Part shown: one piece after another, positions 42,971-50,418 of the stretch
Numbering within the stretch: the stretch's first letter is position 1
Layout: each line of letters starts with the position of its first letter
Assembly: GCA_023416735.1 (NCBI GenBank)
Contig: JAEZGX010000019.1
Span: forward strand, 173,665 to 237,664
DNA from: Verrucomicrobiota bacterium
GTDB taxonomy: Bacteria; Verrucomicrobiota; Verrucomicrobiia; Opitutales; Opitutaceae
DNA length: 64,000 bases
Reading direction: 5' to 3'
Notes under the pieces: generated by a model
Seen by the model: only the letters and a program-made list of their open reading frames with translations
Database searches by the model: none
Told to the model about the DNA's origin: nothing
Position numbers and translations under genes: made by a program

Positions 42971-42999
42971 TTCAACTATTGCCGGGAGTGCGGTATTAT
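42971..42999 (+). promoter_or_regulatory. Probable activated promoter of the 61-aa membrane protein gene
   Basis: A weak -35 TTCAAC (42971-42976) and a -10 TATTAT (42994-42999) are separated by 17 bp. The operator abuts the -35 box, the usual geometry for LysR-type activation by contact with RNA polymerase. The start codon lies 48 bp downstream of the -10 box. Confidence 0.5.
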
Positions 43000-43046
43000 C
43001 GGCGCCGTCAACACGGTCGTGTTGGCGAAAGACGAAAGACACACAT

Positions 43047-43232
43047 ATGAAGAACAACAAACTGCTCCTTGCGGCTATCCCCGGCGTGATCGCTGTTGCC
43101 GCCCTCGTGCTTTTCTTCCGTTCCCCGATCGCTGTGGAAAACCTCATCGGCTATGGCAGCGTTCTCGCGCTGCTCGGCGTGATGGCGTTGGAATACCGCA
43201 TCGATTGGAAACGGGTTTTCGGCCGCGAATAA
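43047..43232 (+). CDS. Small two-helix membrane protein, probable OxyR-regulon member
   Basis: This 61-aa protein has two predicted transmembrane helices, residues 5-25 (KLLLAAIPGVIAVAALVLFF) and 29-48 (VENLIGYGSVLALLGVMALE), and a charged C-terminus (YRIDWKRVFGRE). It has no known domain. GAAAGA lies about 10 nt upstream of ATG. It is divergent from the OxyR-like gene with the operator between, and has its own terminator at 43257. The context points to a peroxide-inducible envelope peptide; the molecular role is unknown. Confidence 0.75.
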   Translation: MKNNKLLLAAIPGVIAVAALVLFFRSPIAVENLIGYGSVLALLGVMALEYRIDWKRVFGRE

Positions 43233-43256
43233 GGCCGGAAACGTAATCCTACGAAC

Positions 43257-43287
43257 AAGGGGCTCGGAGAAATCCGGGCCCCTTTTT
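43257..43287 (+). terminator. Rho-independent terminator of the small membrane protein gene
   Basis: AAGGGGC (43257-43263) pairs with GCCCCTT (43278-43284), followed by TTTT. It starts 25 bp after the stop codon. Confidence 0.9.
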
Positions 43288-43363
43288 AATGCCTGCAAAT
43301 CGGGCGTTCGCCTTTCGTTGGTGGAAGATGCGGGCGGCGGGTTCTGCGGATTGCCCGCCGATT

Positions 43364-43391
43364 GAAAGCGGAGGATCAGGCTCCGCTTTTC
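43364..43391 (-). terminator. Hairpin terminator of the DUF4199-like gene
   Basis: AAAGCGGAG (43365-43373) pairs with CTCCGCTTT (43381-43389) around GATCAGG, immediately after the minus-strand stop at 43394. Flanking T/A bases are short, so efficiency is uncertain. Confidence 0.55.
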
Positions 43392-43393
43392 AC

Positions 43394-43930
43394 TTAGGCG
43401 CTGTGGGGCAGCGGGGGAACCTGGGAACGTTTGAGAAAGGCCGAGGTGATCAGCGCGATAACGGCGTTGAAGATGAAACCGAAGATGAAGGCGAAGGCAG
43501 CTTGGACGGCGGGCTGCATCATCTTTCGGGTGATGGCTTCCGCGCTTTCGATTTGAGAACTGCTCATCCCGGAAGCTTCCAATTGGGCAATTTGCGATTG
43601 GATGACGATCTCAGTCATGCCCGGATTGATCATGCTCATGTAGAGGAAGTGTCCGATTGCTCCGAAGAGAGCGGCGAAGAGTGCGATCATCACGCCGGCG
43701 CCGAGCGCCTGACCGTAGGTGAACGGTTCGCTGGCGGAGCGTTCAGCGCGGCGGGCTTTGGTTCCGAGAACGATGCAGGTGATGGAGATGATGAGACTCC
43801 CAACCCAGCCCAGCCACTGAGCGATGCTGAGTTTTTCCACATCGGAGTGGAAGCCGAGGAAGAAGAAAACGACGGCGAGCAGGGTGTTGCACAGCGCGGC
43901 GACGAAGCCGTAGGTGAGGTAGATTTTCAT
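43394..43930 (-). CDS. DUF4199-like integral membrane protein
   Basis: This 178-aa protein has four transmembrane helices: about 5-24 (LTYGFVAALCNTLLAVVFFF), 36-55 (LGWVGSLIISITCIVLGT), 72-96 (GQALGAGVMIALFAALFGAI) and 140-165 (AAFAFIFGFIFNAVIALITS). FTYGQALGAG before helix 3 and the helix pattern are typical of DUF4199 proteins, common in Bacteroidota and Verrucomicrobiota. Function unknown. The start at 43930 gives the hydrophobic N-terminus expected; further upstream frame is unlike the family. Confidence 0.75.
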   Translation of the reverse strand: MKIYLTYGFVAALCNTLLAVVFFFLGFHSDVEKLSIAQWLGWVGSLIISITCIVLGTKARRAERSASEPFTYGQALGAGVMIALFAALFGAIGHFLYMSMINPGMTEIVIQSQIAQLEASGMSSSQIESAEAITRKMMQPAVQAAFAFIFGFIFNAVIALITSAFLKRSQVPPLPHSA

Positions 43931-44028
43931 GGGGCGGGACGAGCATGCGCCGGGTTGCACAGAAAACAACCATGCGTTGGACCAGCGGTAGTTGCGGTCC
44001 AGATACGGGCGAAATGCCGGAGCGGCGG

Positions 44029-44829
44029 TCAACTGTTGTCGCCGTCGATCACGCGACCGAGACCGCCGAGGATCGAGCCTTCGCCGCGACCGCCGCTGCC
44101 GGTTTTCGGCGCGGCGGCGATGATGCGGCCGGCGAGTCGTGAAAACGGCAGTGATTGCAGCCAGACTTTACCGGGGCCGCGGAGGGTGGCGAAGAAGAGG
44201 CCTTCGCCGCCGAAGAGCGCGGTTTTGATGCCACCCACAAATTGGATGTCGTAATCGACGCTGCGCTGAAAGGCGACGATGCAGCCGGTGTCGACGCGGA
44301 GCATCTCGCCGGGCGCGAGCGTGCGCTCGTAGAGTGTGCCGCCGGCATGGACGAAAGCCCAACCATCGCCCGTGAGACGTTGCATGATAAACCCCTCGCC
44401 GCCGAACAAGCCGGTGCCGAGACGTTTTTGGAAAGCGATGCCGACGCTCACGCCTTTCGCGGCGCAGAGGAACGAGTCTTTTTGCGCGATGAGTTCGCCG
44501 CCGAGTTCGGAGAGGTGGACCGGAACGATCTTGCCCGGGAAAGGAGCGCCGAAAGCGACGCGTTTTTTTCCGGTGCCCTGATTCTGGAACACCGTCATGA
44601 AAAGCGATTCGCCGGTGAGCAGGCGTTTTCCGGCGCCGAGAAGTGCGCCCATGAAGCCGGAGTTTTGCTGCGAGCCATCGCCGAAGATGGTCTGCATCGC
44701 GATACCGTCGTCCATGAACATCATTCCGCCGGCTTCGGCGACCACGGCTTCGGAAGGATCGAGCTCGATCTCGACGAACTGCATGTCGTCGCCGTGAATC
44801 TTGTAGTCAATGACGTGCATCGGGTTCAT
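44029..44829 (-). CDS. TIGR00266 / AIM24 family protein
   Basis: This 266-aa protein consists of the AIM24-type double beta-prism fold. Typical blocks are VEIELDPSEAVVAEAGGMMF, LTGESLFMTVFQNQGTGKKR, AQKDSFLCAAKGVSVGIAFQ, GEGFIMQRLTGDGWAFVHAG, GEMLRVDTGCIVAFQRSVDY and ALFGGEGLFFATLRGPGKVW. It covers nearly the whole chain with a short Gly-rich tail. These proteins are widespread and of unsettled function (the yeast homologue is a mitochondrial membrane-organising factor). ATG 44829 and ATG 44820 are both possible starts. Confidence 0.9.
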   Translation of the reverse strand: MNPMHVIDYKIHGDDMQFVEIELDPSEAVVAEAGGMMFMDDGIAMQTIFGDGSQQNSGFMGALLGAGKRLLTGESLFMTVFQNQGTGKKRVAFGAPFPGKIVPVHLSELGGELIAQKDSFLCAAKGVSVGIAFQKRLGTGLFGGEGFIMQRLTGDGWAFVHAGGTLYERTLAPGEMLRVDTGCIVAFQRSVDYDIQFVGGIKTALFGGEGLFFATLRGPGKVWLQSLPFSRLAGRIIAAAPKTGSGGRGEGSILGGLGRVIDGDNS

Positions 44830-44920
44830 GGAGCGCAGGAAGTGACGAGGGCGTGGGAAAAGAGCAATATTGCGCGTGCGGAGATACGACCTGATTCCAG
44901 AGGTGCGGCGCGAAGCGTGA

Positions 44921-45145
44921 TCAGGCGGCGAGGCGAAGCGGGTTGGGCCGGCGCGCGGAGTGAACGCGAGCGTTGGCGGTGAGGTTGGCGGAACGCGGGG
45001 CGTAGTCGTGTGCGGCGATGGCGCCGAGGAAAGTGAGAGCGGCGAAGCTGAAAACGCCGAGAGCAGCGTTGCCGGTGATGAGCGACAAGGCGGCGGCCAG
45101 TGAGGCGGCGGTCGCGATGTGGAGGAGGAAGGAGGCGAGCTTCAT
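44921..45145 (-). CDS. Small hypothetical membrane protein
   Basis: This 74-aa protein has two hydrophobic helices (ASFLLHIATAASLAAALSLI; AALGVFSFAALTFLGAIAAH) and a basic tail (SANLTANARVHSARRPNPLR). It starts at ATG 45145. No family recognised. The frame remains open further upstream, but that part is Arg/Pro-rich and looks non-coding. A 152-bp spacer separates it from the phosphodiesterase gene on the same strand. Confidence 0.6.
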   Translation of the reverse strand: MKLASFLLHIATAASLAAALSLITGNAALGVFSFAALTFLGAIAAHDYAPRSANLTANARVHSARRPNPLRLAA

Positions 45146-45297
45146 GGGACGAGGTAGGATGTGTGTTCTTGTTTTCTTTGCTGGTGCGCGAAGAACACGG
45201 GCTCGTCGGGAGAAGTTGCAGGAAAAGAGAAATCGCGCGTGGCGTGTCGCGGTGAAAGGCACCGCATCTCCATCGCCGCCAGAAAAGTGCAGCGGGT

Positions 45298-46539
45298 TTA
45301 TTCTTTCAGGAGATGCAGCAAGCGAGCATCGCCGTCGTTCGGGGCGGGCGGGAGATCGGCGAGGGCGCAGAGGAGATTGTAGATGTGAACGTTTTCGAAG
45401 GCGTCGAGAGGCGCGCGGAGATTCCGGATCAACGGACCGTGAGCGATGAAAATGCCATGCATGCTGCGCAAGGCGGGATCGTAGCCGTGGTCGCCTTTGT
45501 TGAAGCGATCTCCCCAAGCGGCGAGGCGGGGACGCGTGTAGATTTCCCAGCCTTCGTCGGGGACGATCCACACGGGAGGGTTGCGCGGGTTGCGGGGATC
45601 GATGCGAAAGTGCGCAGGGAGATCTTCGACGCGGTAGGCGCGGGCGTGTCGGAGCGAAGCGAAACTGGCGAGGATGGCGTCGATGTTTCCCTGCAACGGA
45701 CGGAGGCCGGCGACGGGGCCGTCGAAATCGATCTGCACGTCGTCGAGAGAGAGGTAGTCGTCGAGGTAAACCACGCGATCGCGGCTGATGGGCGTCATGC
45801 CGTGATCCGCGACGATCACGACATTCACCTCGAGATGAGCGGCCGCGATGGCGTTGAGGAGATCGGCGAGTTGGGCGTCGAGGATCTTGATCGCTTGGGC
45901 GAGTTCCGGCGCTTCGGGCCCGAAGCGGTGGCCGAAGGAGTTGGCTTCCTCGAGATAGAAGGTGATGACCTTCGGGCGCTCGGGAGCGGGAAGCGCAAGC
46001 CAGCCGCGGAATTCGTCAAAACGTTCTTCGAATGTGACGCGCGGATCGAAGGTGCGCCAGAAGGAGGGGCGAATGCCTTTGATGGCGGCTTCGCTGCCGG
46101 GCCAGAAACTGACGGCGGCGCGGGTGCCGGATTTTTCGGCGGTGACCCAAATAGGTTCGCCGTGCCACCACTCGGTTTCGGTGACACTGCCGCCGGGGCC
46201 GGCGCGAAATAAACGGCCGGTGGATGTATCGAAAAACTGGTTATTGATGATGCCGTGGTTCGATGGATACAGGCCGGTGACGACGGAGTAGTGGTTGGGA
46301 AAGGTGTTGGAAGGAAAGACGGGAATGAGGCCGCGCGAAGTAGCGCCGGTGTCGCGCAGGCGGCGGAGCGTGGGGGTTTCGTCGGCGTAGAGATCGCAGT
46401 AGTCCCAGCGAAAGCCGTCCATCGACACGAGCAGGAGCAGGGGCGTGGAGCGGCTGGCGCTCGGCGGCGTCGTGCAACTGGAGTGAAGCGCGACGAGAAA
46501 AAGGGCGCAGAGAGCGAGGAAGAAACGGGAGCGTTTCAT
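45298..46539 (-). CDS. Type I phosphodiesterase / nucleotide pyrophosphatase lipoprotein
   Basis: This 413-aa alkaline-phosphatase-superfamily enzyme has a lipoprotein signal (FFLALCALFLVALHSSCTTP). Metal and catalytic residues are readable: Asp in LLLVSMDGFRWDY, the nucleophile Thr in FPSNTFPNHYSVVTGLYPSN, VVIVADHGMTPISR (Asp-His ligands), and His in KGDHGYDPALRSMHG. This is the ENPP/autotaxin-like group that hydrolyses nucleotide or phospholipid phosphodiesters outside the cytoplasm. It is the last gene of a three-gene operon (tatA-like, smr, this), overlapping the Smr gene by 4 bp. Confidence 0.9.
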   Translation of the reverse strand: MKRSRFFLALCALFLVALHSSCTTPPSASRSTPLLLLVSMDGFRWDYCDLYADETPTLRRLRDTGATSRGLIPVFPSNTFPNHYSVVTGLYPSNHGIINNQFFDTSTGRLFRAGPGGSVTETEWWHGEPIWVTAEKSGTRAAVSFWPGSEAAIKGIRPSFWRTFDPRVTFEERFDEFRGWLALPAPERPKVITFYLEEANSFGHRFGPEAPELAQAIKILDAQLADLLNAIAAAHLEVNVVIVADHGMTPISRDRVVYLDDYLSLDDVQIDFDGPVAGLRPLQGNIDAILASFASLRHARAYRVEDLPAHFRIDPRNPRNPPVWIVPDEGWEIYTRPRLAAWGDRFNKGDHGYDPALRSMHGIFIAHGPLIRNLRAPLDAFENVHIYNLLCALADLPPAPNDGDARLLHLLKE

Positions 46540-46823
46540 CGGTGAAGCGTGACCAAGGTGGCGCCCCAGGAACCGGAGTGTTCGTTACCGAGGCGAAATG
46601 ATGCGACGAGAGGTGAGCGTTGAAGAAGCGTGTGGACCGTGGTGCGCAACGTGCCGGTGCCTTTGCCGTGAACGATGCGAACTTCGTGGAGCCCGCGGGC
46701 GGCGCATTCGGCGAGATAAGCCGGGATCAGCTCGCCGAGGTCTTGCGGGCGGAACGTATGCAGATCGAGCTCGCCGGTGATCGGGAGCGGGACAGGTGCG
46801 TCGGAGTGATCCGGCGATTTCAC
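46536..46823 (-). CDS. Stand-alone Smr domain protein
   Basis: This 95-aa protein is essentially a single Smr domain: LDLHTFRPQDLGELIPAYLA, ECAARGLHEVRIVHGKGTGT, LRTTVHTLLQRSP and SGSWGATLVTL. The LDLH and HGKGxGxLR motifs are the active elements of Smr endonucleases, also found at the end of MutS2. The histidine of LDLH and the HGKG loop are intact, so nicking nuclease or RNA-cleaving activity is possible. It overlaps genes on both sides by ATGA, implying strict co-translation with tatA and the phosphodiesterase. Confidence 0.88.
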   Translation of the reverse strand: MKSPDHSDAPVPLPITGELDLHTFRPQDLGELIPAYLAECAARGLHEVRIVHGKGTGTLRTTVHTLLQRSPLVASFRLGNEHSGSWGATLVTLHR

Positions 46824-47227
46824 GTGCCCGGCGGCGGCGATTGAGGCGGTGTGCCGGGGGTGGACGCGGGCAAAGGAGCGGGAGAAGTGGCGATGGGCGG
46901 ACCATCGGTGACGGTCGTCGCGGGAGGAACGGGCTGGGGCGCTGCGGCGGGCGCGGCGGGCCGTTTGGGGCGAGGTTTGTCGCGGACGGAATCCTCGATG
47001 GTGGCGCGGACATCGGGGACGTCGGGCACCTCATCGATGGCGCGCTTGATCTCACGCTCGACCTCGTTGGCGGCCTTTTTGAACTGGCTGATGGTTTTGC
47101 CGAGTTTCTTGGCCATCTGAGGCATCTGATCGCCGCCGAAGAGAAGGAGAACGACCAGAAGGATGAGCATCATCTCTCCACCGCCCACATCGGGCAGAAA
47201 GGCGAAGAAGGTGAGGTCGGGAGTCAT
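46820..47227 (-). CDS. tatA: Twin-arginine translocase subunit, TatA/TatB type
   Basis: This 135-aa protein has a single N-terminal membrane helix (MMLILLVVLLLFGGDQMPQM; the FG-x(n)-P hinge is present as FGGDQMP). An amphipathic helix follows (AKKLGKTISQFKKAANEVER, EIKRAIDEV). The long Pro/Ala/Thr-rich tail is longer than that of TatA. TatA/B form the twin-arginine export pore for folded proteins. The invariant Glu of TatB after the helix is not obvious, so TatA is preferred. No tatC is in the window. Two identical-type palindromes lie 84 and 151 bp upstream of its start. Confidence 0.82.
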   Translation of the reverse strand: MTPDLTFFAFLPDVGGGEMMLILLVVLLLFGGDQMPQMAKKLGKTISQFKKAANEVEREIKRAIDEVPDVPDVRATIEDSVRDKPRPKRPAAPAAAPQPVPPATTVTDGPPIATSPAPLPASTPGTPPQSPPPGT

Positions 47228-47310
47228 GGGGGCGGTTACGTTGAGGTGAAAGGAGGGAGAGGCAAACGTGGTTTTCGCGAGCTCAGGGGATTTTCCCGAC
47301 AGGGCGGGAG

Positions 47311-47331
47311 TTGTAATGCAATGTATTACAA
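47311..47331. promoter_or_regulatory. Operator-like palindrome, copy 1 (TTGTAAT...ATTACAA)
   Basis: Perfect 7-bp arms TTGTAAT and ATTACAA around GCAATGT. It is AT-rich in a GC-rich background and lies in the 189-bp gap upstream of tatA. A near-identical element starts 67 bp away at 47378. Confidence 0.5.
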
Positions 47332-47377
47332 GTAGCTCGGGTCGGTGCGAGCGACAGGGGCGGGACCTTTGGGAGGG

Positions 47378-47398
47378 TTGTAATATAATGTATTACTA
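47378..47398. promoter_or_regulatory. Operator-like palindrome, copy 2 (TTGTAAT...ATTACTA)
   Basis: Matches copy 1 at 18 of 21 positions: TTGTAAT, then ATAATGT, then ATTACTA. The pair probably forms a two-site operator or promoter element for the tatA operon. Copy 2 lies 19 bp from the stop of the aldose epimerase gene. Confidence 0.45.
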
Positions 47399-47416
47399 AG
47401 GAGTGGCGGCGTTGGA

Positions 47417-48337
47417 TCAGGAAAGGGAGAGGGTGATGGTGAAGCTCCGGGAGTCGCCGGGTGGGACGAAGGAGAGGCCGCGGTGGTGTTCGGGGGAGTT
47501 GGGCAGGCCCATCCAAGGTTCGACGCAGTAGAAAGGAGCGGTGGTGTCGGGGGACCAGGTGACGAATGCGGCGTCGGGCGGCGGGGTTTTCGTCGTGCCG
47601 AGTTGGATACGGACGTGTTCGCGGCGTTTGGGATCGCCGAAGGTGGCGGTGTTGGAGCGGAGACGCGTGTGGAGCGTGTCGAGGAGATCGGGATTCGAGA
47701 GGGGCTCGACGGGTTTCAGCGAAGGGCCGGGGACGAGTGTGCCGGAAGGCGAATGTTTTAGGCGTTCGGCGGCGGGGATCTCGATGGAGTAGTTTTCGCG
47801 CGTGGCGTTTTCATGCCACGGCACGGTGAAATAGAAGTGGTGGCCGGGGCACCACGGAGCAGGTTCGCGTCCGAGGTTTTTCAACGTGAGTTCGCAGGCG
47901 AGGCCGAGCGGTTCGAAAAGATACGTGACGATGAATTCGTAGTCGTAGGGGTAGGCGATGCGGTCGTCGGCGGTGGGAACGAGTTGCGCGGAGAAACCGC
48001 GGGCGTCGGCCCAGAGCAGCGTGAATTCGCCCTGGCGCGCGAAACCGTGTTGAGGCATCGGGCGGCGGATGCCGTCGGGCGCGCGCCAGAAATTTTGGTC
48101 GCCGTGATCGAAGGTGCGGCCGCAGAACGGGAAGAGGATGGGATTTCCGCCGCGGACCTTGGCGATGTCGGTGAAGTCGGCGTTTTCCGGCCAATGGATG
48201 ACGTCGCGCACGGAGCCGTCGGCGAGGGCGACGTTCCAGTGAAGCAAACGCGCGCCGCGAGCGGGGAGCGCGAGGAAAGTCGAGTTGCCGGCGCGCCAGC
48301 GGGAGAGGGACTGGCCTTGAAATTCGACGGTTTCCAT
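47417..48337 (-). CDS. Aldose 1-epimerase / mutarotase family protein
   Basis: This 306-aa protein has the beta-supersandwich of galactose mutarotase-like enzymes. NPILFPFCGRTF (Arg), MPQHGFARQGEF (catalytic-type His) and PWCPGHHFYFTVPW (second His), plus FYCVEPWMGLPNSPEHHRGL (acidic base Glu), are in family order. These enzymes interconvert anomers of sugars or sugar phosphates. The start at 48337 gives METVEFQGQSLSRWRAG, a normal N-terminus; the frame extends to 48415. It is divergent from the NfeD protease gene and is probably monocistronic. Confidence 0.83.
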   Translation of the reverse strand: METVEFQGQSLSRWRAGNSTFLALPARGARLLHWNVALADGSVRDVIHWPENADFTDIAKVRGGNPILFPFCGRTFDHGDQNFWRAPDGIRRPMPQHGFARQGEFTLLWADARGFSAQLVPTADDRIAYPYDYEFIVTYLFEPLGLACELTLKNLGREPAPWCPGHHFYFTVPWHENATRENYSIEIPAAERLKHSPSGTLVPGPSLKPVEPLSNPDLLDTLHTRLRSNTATFGDPKRREHVRIQLGTTKTPPPDAAFVTWSPDTTAPFYCVEPWMGLPNSPEHHRGLSFVPPGDSRSFTITLSLS

Positions 48338-48456
48338 GGAGAGGGAACGATTCGGCGTGAAGACGCGTGCGCCAAGGATTTTGTGGAAACGCACGGGTGA
48401 ATTCGAGGGAGCCATGGCTTGCGCATCGGGGATGCGAGGTATTGGATCCGAGCGAA

Positions 48457-49953
48457 ATGCGTGTGTGGCTGCCCCAGCTTGTAGGATTTTTGTTTTGTTG
48501 CTGCGCGTGGGCGGGTGAGACGCCGCAGGCGGTGGACACGGCGGAGCAGAAGGCAGAACCGCTGGCGGCGGAGACCGTGAAGAACGACGTGGCAGCGGTG
48601 GAGGATGTCGCGGACGCGAAGACGTTCGAACGGGTGCACGTGATCCCGGTGCAGAAGCAAATCGGATCGGCGGTGCTTTATGTGATTCGCCGCGGGATCA
48701 AGGAGGCGATCGAGCAGAAAGCGGACGCGGTTATCCTAAATATGGATACGCCAGGCGGAGCGTTGAACGACACGTTCGAGATCATGGAGGCGATCGCGCG
48801 GTTTCCGGGGCTGACCATCACCTATGTGAATTCCGAAGCGATTTCGGCGGGGGCGTTTATTTCGGCGACAACGAATGAGATTTGGTTTTCGCCGGACGGG
48901 ATCATCGGTGCGGCGGCGCCGGTGTCGATGGGCGGTCAGGATGTGGAAGCGACGATGCGGATGAAGATCGTCAGTTATTTGAAGGCGCGGGTGCGGGCGA
49001 TGAGCGAAGGCAAAGGGTATCGCGGTGAAGTGATCTCGGCGATGATCGATCCGGATCACGAATTGAAGATCGGTGAGACGGTGATCAAAGGGAAAGGCGA
49101 GTTGTTGTCGCTGACTGCGAGCGAGGCGGCGAAGGAGTATGGCGAGCCGCCGCAGGCGTTGTTGTCGGCGGGAACGGCGGCGAGTTTGGACGATCTGATT
49201 GCGCAGCGGTTTGGGGCGTCGAAGCCGGCAGTGACGCAGCTGGAGATGACGTGGTCGGAAGAAGTGGCGGCGTGGTTGAACGCGATCACGCCGGTGCTGC
49301 TCGGGTTGGGAATGCTGGCCCTGTTTATCGAATTCAAGACGCCGGGATTTGGGATTTTCGGAATCGTGGGAATCGTCTGTCTGGCGACTGTATTTTTAGG
49401 CAACTACGTTGCGGGGCTGTCGGGGCATGAGCCGATGCTGGTGTTTGGACTGGGATTGCTGCTCGTGGCGGTGGAGTTGTTTTTCATGCCGGGGGTGTTT
49501 GTGGTCGCGATGTCGGGACTCGCGCTGATGCTCGGCTCGCTGGTGTGGTCGATGATCGATTCGTGGCCGAAGGATGCGGTGCCGGTGGCGTGGTCGTCGG
49601 ACTTGCTGGTGGGGCCGCTCGCGAATTTGTCGTTGGGTATTTTGATCGCGGTGGGATTGGGTGCGGCGCTGGCGAAGTTTTTGCCCCGAAGTGTATTTTG
49701 GGATCGGCTGGTATTGGGCGCGGCGATTGGGGGCACGGCGACGATGGAAGGCGAGGCGGCGGCGGAGGTGGCGGATGATTTGCTCGGCGCGCGCGGTGTG
49801 GCGGTGAGTGCGTTGCGGCCCGGTGGGCAAGTGGAGATTGCGGGGCGGCGCTATGAGGCGCAGGTCGCGGTTGGCACGTTGGAAGTGGGCGAGGGTGTTG
49901 TGGTGCGAGGACGCACGGGTTTCGGGCTCATCGTGGAAAGGGCGGAGTCATGA
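48457..49953 (+). CDS. NfeD-family membrane-bound serine protease (ClpP-class, long form)
   Basis: This 498-aa protein has a signal peptide (VGFLFCCCAWAG). A periplasmic ClpP/crotonase-like protease domain spans about 60-260 (AVILNMDTPGGALNDTFEIM; NSEAISAGAFISATTNEIWF with the nucleophile Ser in ISAGA; the catalytic Lys is probably in MRMKIVSYLKAR). Four or five membrane helices follow (LGLGMLALFIEFKTPGFGIF onward). A C-terminal OB-like NfeD domain (LLGARGVAVSALRPGGQVEI; GRRYEAQVAVGTLEVGEGVV) completes it. Long-form NfeD (1510-N type) proteases partner with stomatin or flotillin. It overlaps the next gene by 4 bp, starting a four-gene membrane operon. Confidence 0.9.
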   Translation: MRVWLPQLVGFLFCCCAWAGETPQAVDTAEQKAEPLAAETVKNDVAAVEDVADAKTFERVHVIPVQKQIGSAVLYVIRRGIKEAIEQKADAVILNMDTPGGALNDTFEIMEAIARFPGLTITYVNSEAISAGAFISATTNEIWFSPDGIIGAAAPVSMGGQDVEATMRMKIVSYLKARVRAMSEGKGYRGEVISAMIDPDHELKIGETVIKGKGELLSLTASEAAKEYGEPPQALLSAGTAASLDDLIAQRFGASKPAVTQLEMTWSEEVAAWLNAITPVLLGLGMLALFIEFKTPGFGIFGIVGIVCLATVFLGNYVAGLSGHEPMLVFGLGLLLVAVELFFMPGVFVVAMSGLALMLGSLVWSMIDSWPKDAVPVAWSSDLLVGPLANLSLGILIAVGLGAALAKFLPRSVFWDRLVLGAAIGGTATMEGEAAAEVADDLLGARGVAVSALRPGGQVEIAGRRYEAQVAVGTLEVGEGVVVRGRTGFGLIVERAES

Positions 49954-50414
49954 CGGCGATCGTGCTGCTGTTGGCGTTGGGCATCGTGCTCGTGTTGCTC
50001 GAAGTGATCGTGCCGGGCGGGGTGCTGGGAGTGTTGGGCGTGCTCGCGATGCTGGGCGGGTGCGTGCTGGCGTTTTTCGACTTGGGGGCGGAGGGCGGAT
50101 GGATTGCGACGGCGGCGGCGATTGGCGCGCTCGGGGTGTCGCTGTTTATCGAATTCAAGGTGCTGCCGCGAACGCGGTGGGGGAAAAAGCTGTTTCTCGA
50201 ACGCGCGATCGACGGGGCGAGCCAGGAAAAACCGGCAGAGGCGGCGATCGTGGGGAAGACGGGCGAGGCGGTAACGATGATGGCGCCGACGGGCTACGTG
50301 ATGATCGAAGGCCGGCGTTATGAGGCGGCGTCGCAGTCGGGATTGATTGCGAAAGGCGTGGCGGTGCGCGTGGTGGGCGTGAACAATTTTCATCTGATCG
50401 TCGCACAACTCTGA
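49950..50414 (+). CDS. Short NfeD-like membrane protein
   Basis: This 154-aa protein has a membrane part with three helices (TAIVLLLALGIVLVLLEVIV; LGVLGVLAMLGGCVLAFF; IATAAAIGALGVSLFIEFKV). A C-terminal OB-fold NfeD domain follows (IVGKTGEAVTMMAPTGYVMI; GRRYEAASQSGLIAKGVAVR). It lacks the protease domain, so it corresponds to a short NfeD paralogue. It overlaps the long NfeD gene by ATGA and precedes floA by 4 bp. Together these suggest a membrane microdomain complex of NfeD1, NfeD2 and flotillin. Confidence 0.88.
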   Translation: MTAIVLLLALGIVLVLLEVIVPGGVLGVLGVLAMLGGCVLAFFDLGAEGGWIATAAAIGALGVSLFIEFKVLPRTRWGKKLFLERAIDGASQEKPAEAAIVGKTGEAVTMMAPTGYVMIEGRRYEAASQSGLIAKGVAVRVVGVNNFHLIVAQL

Positions 50415-50418
50415 AATT

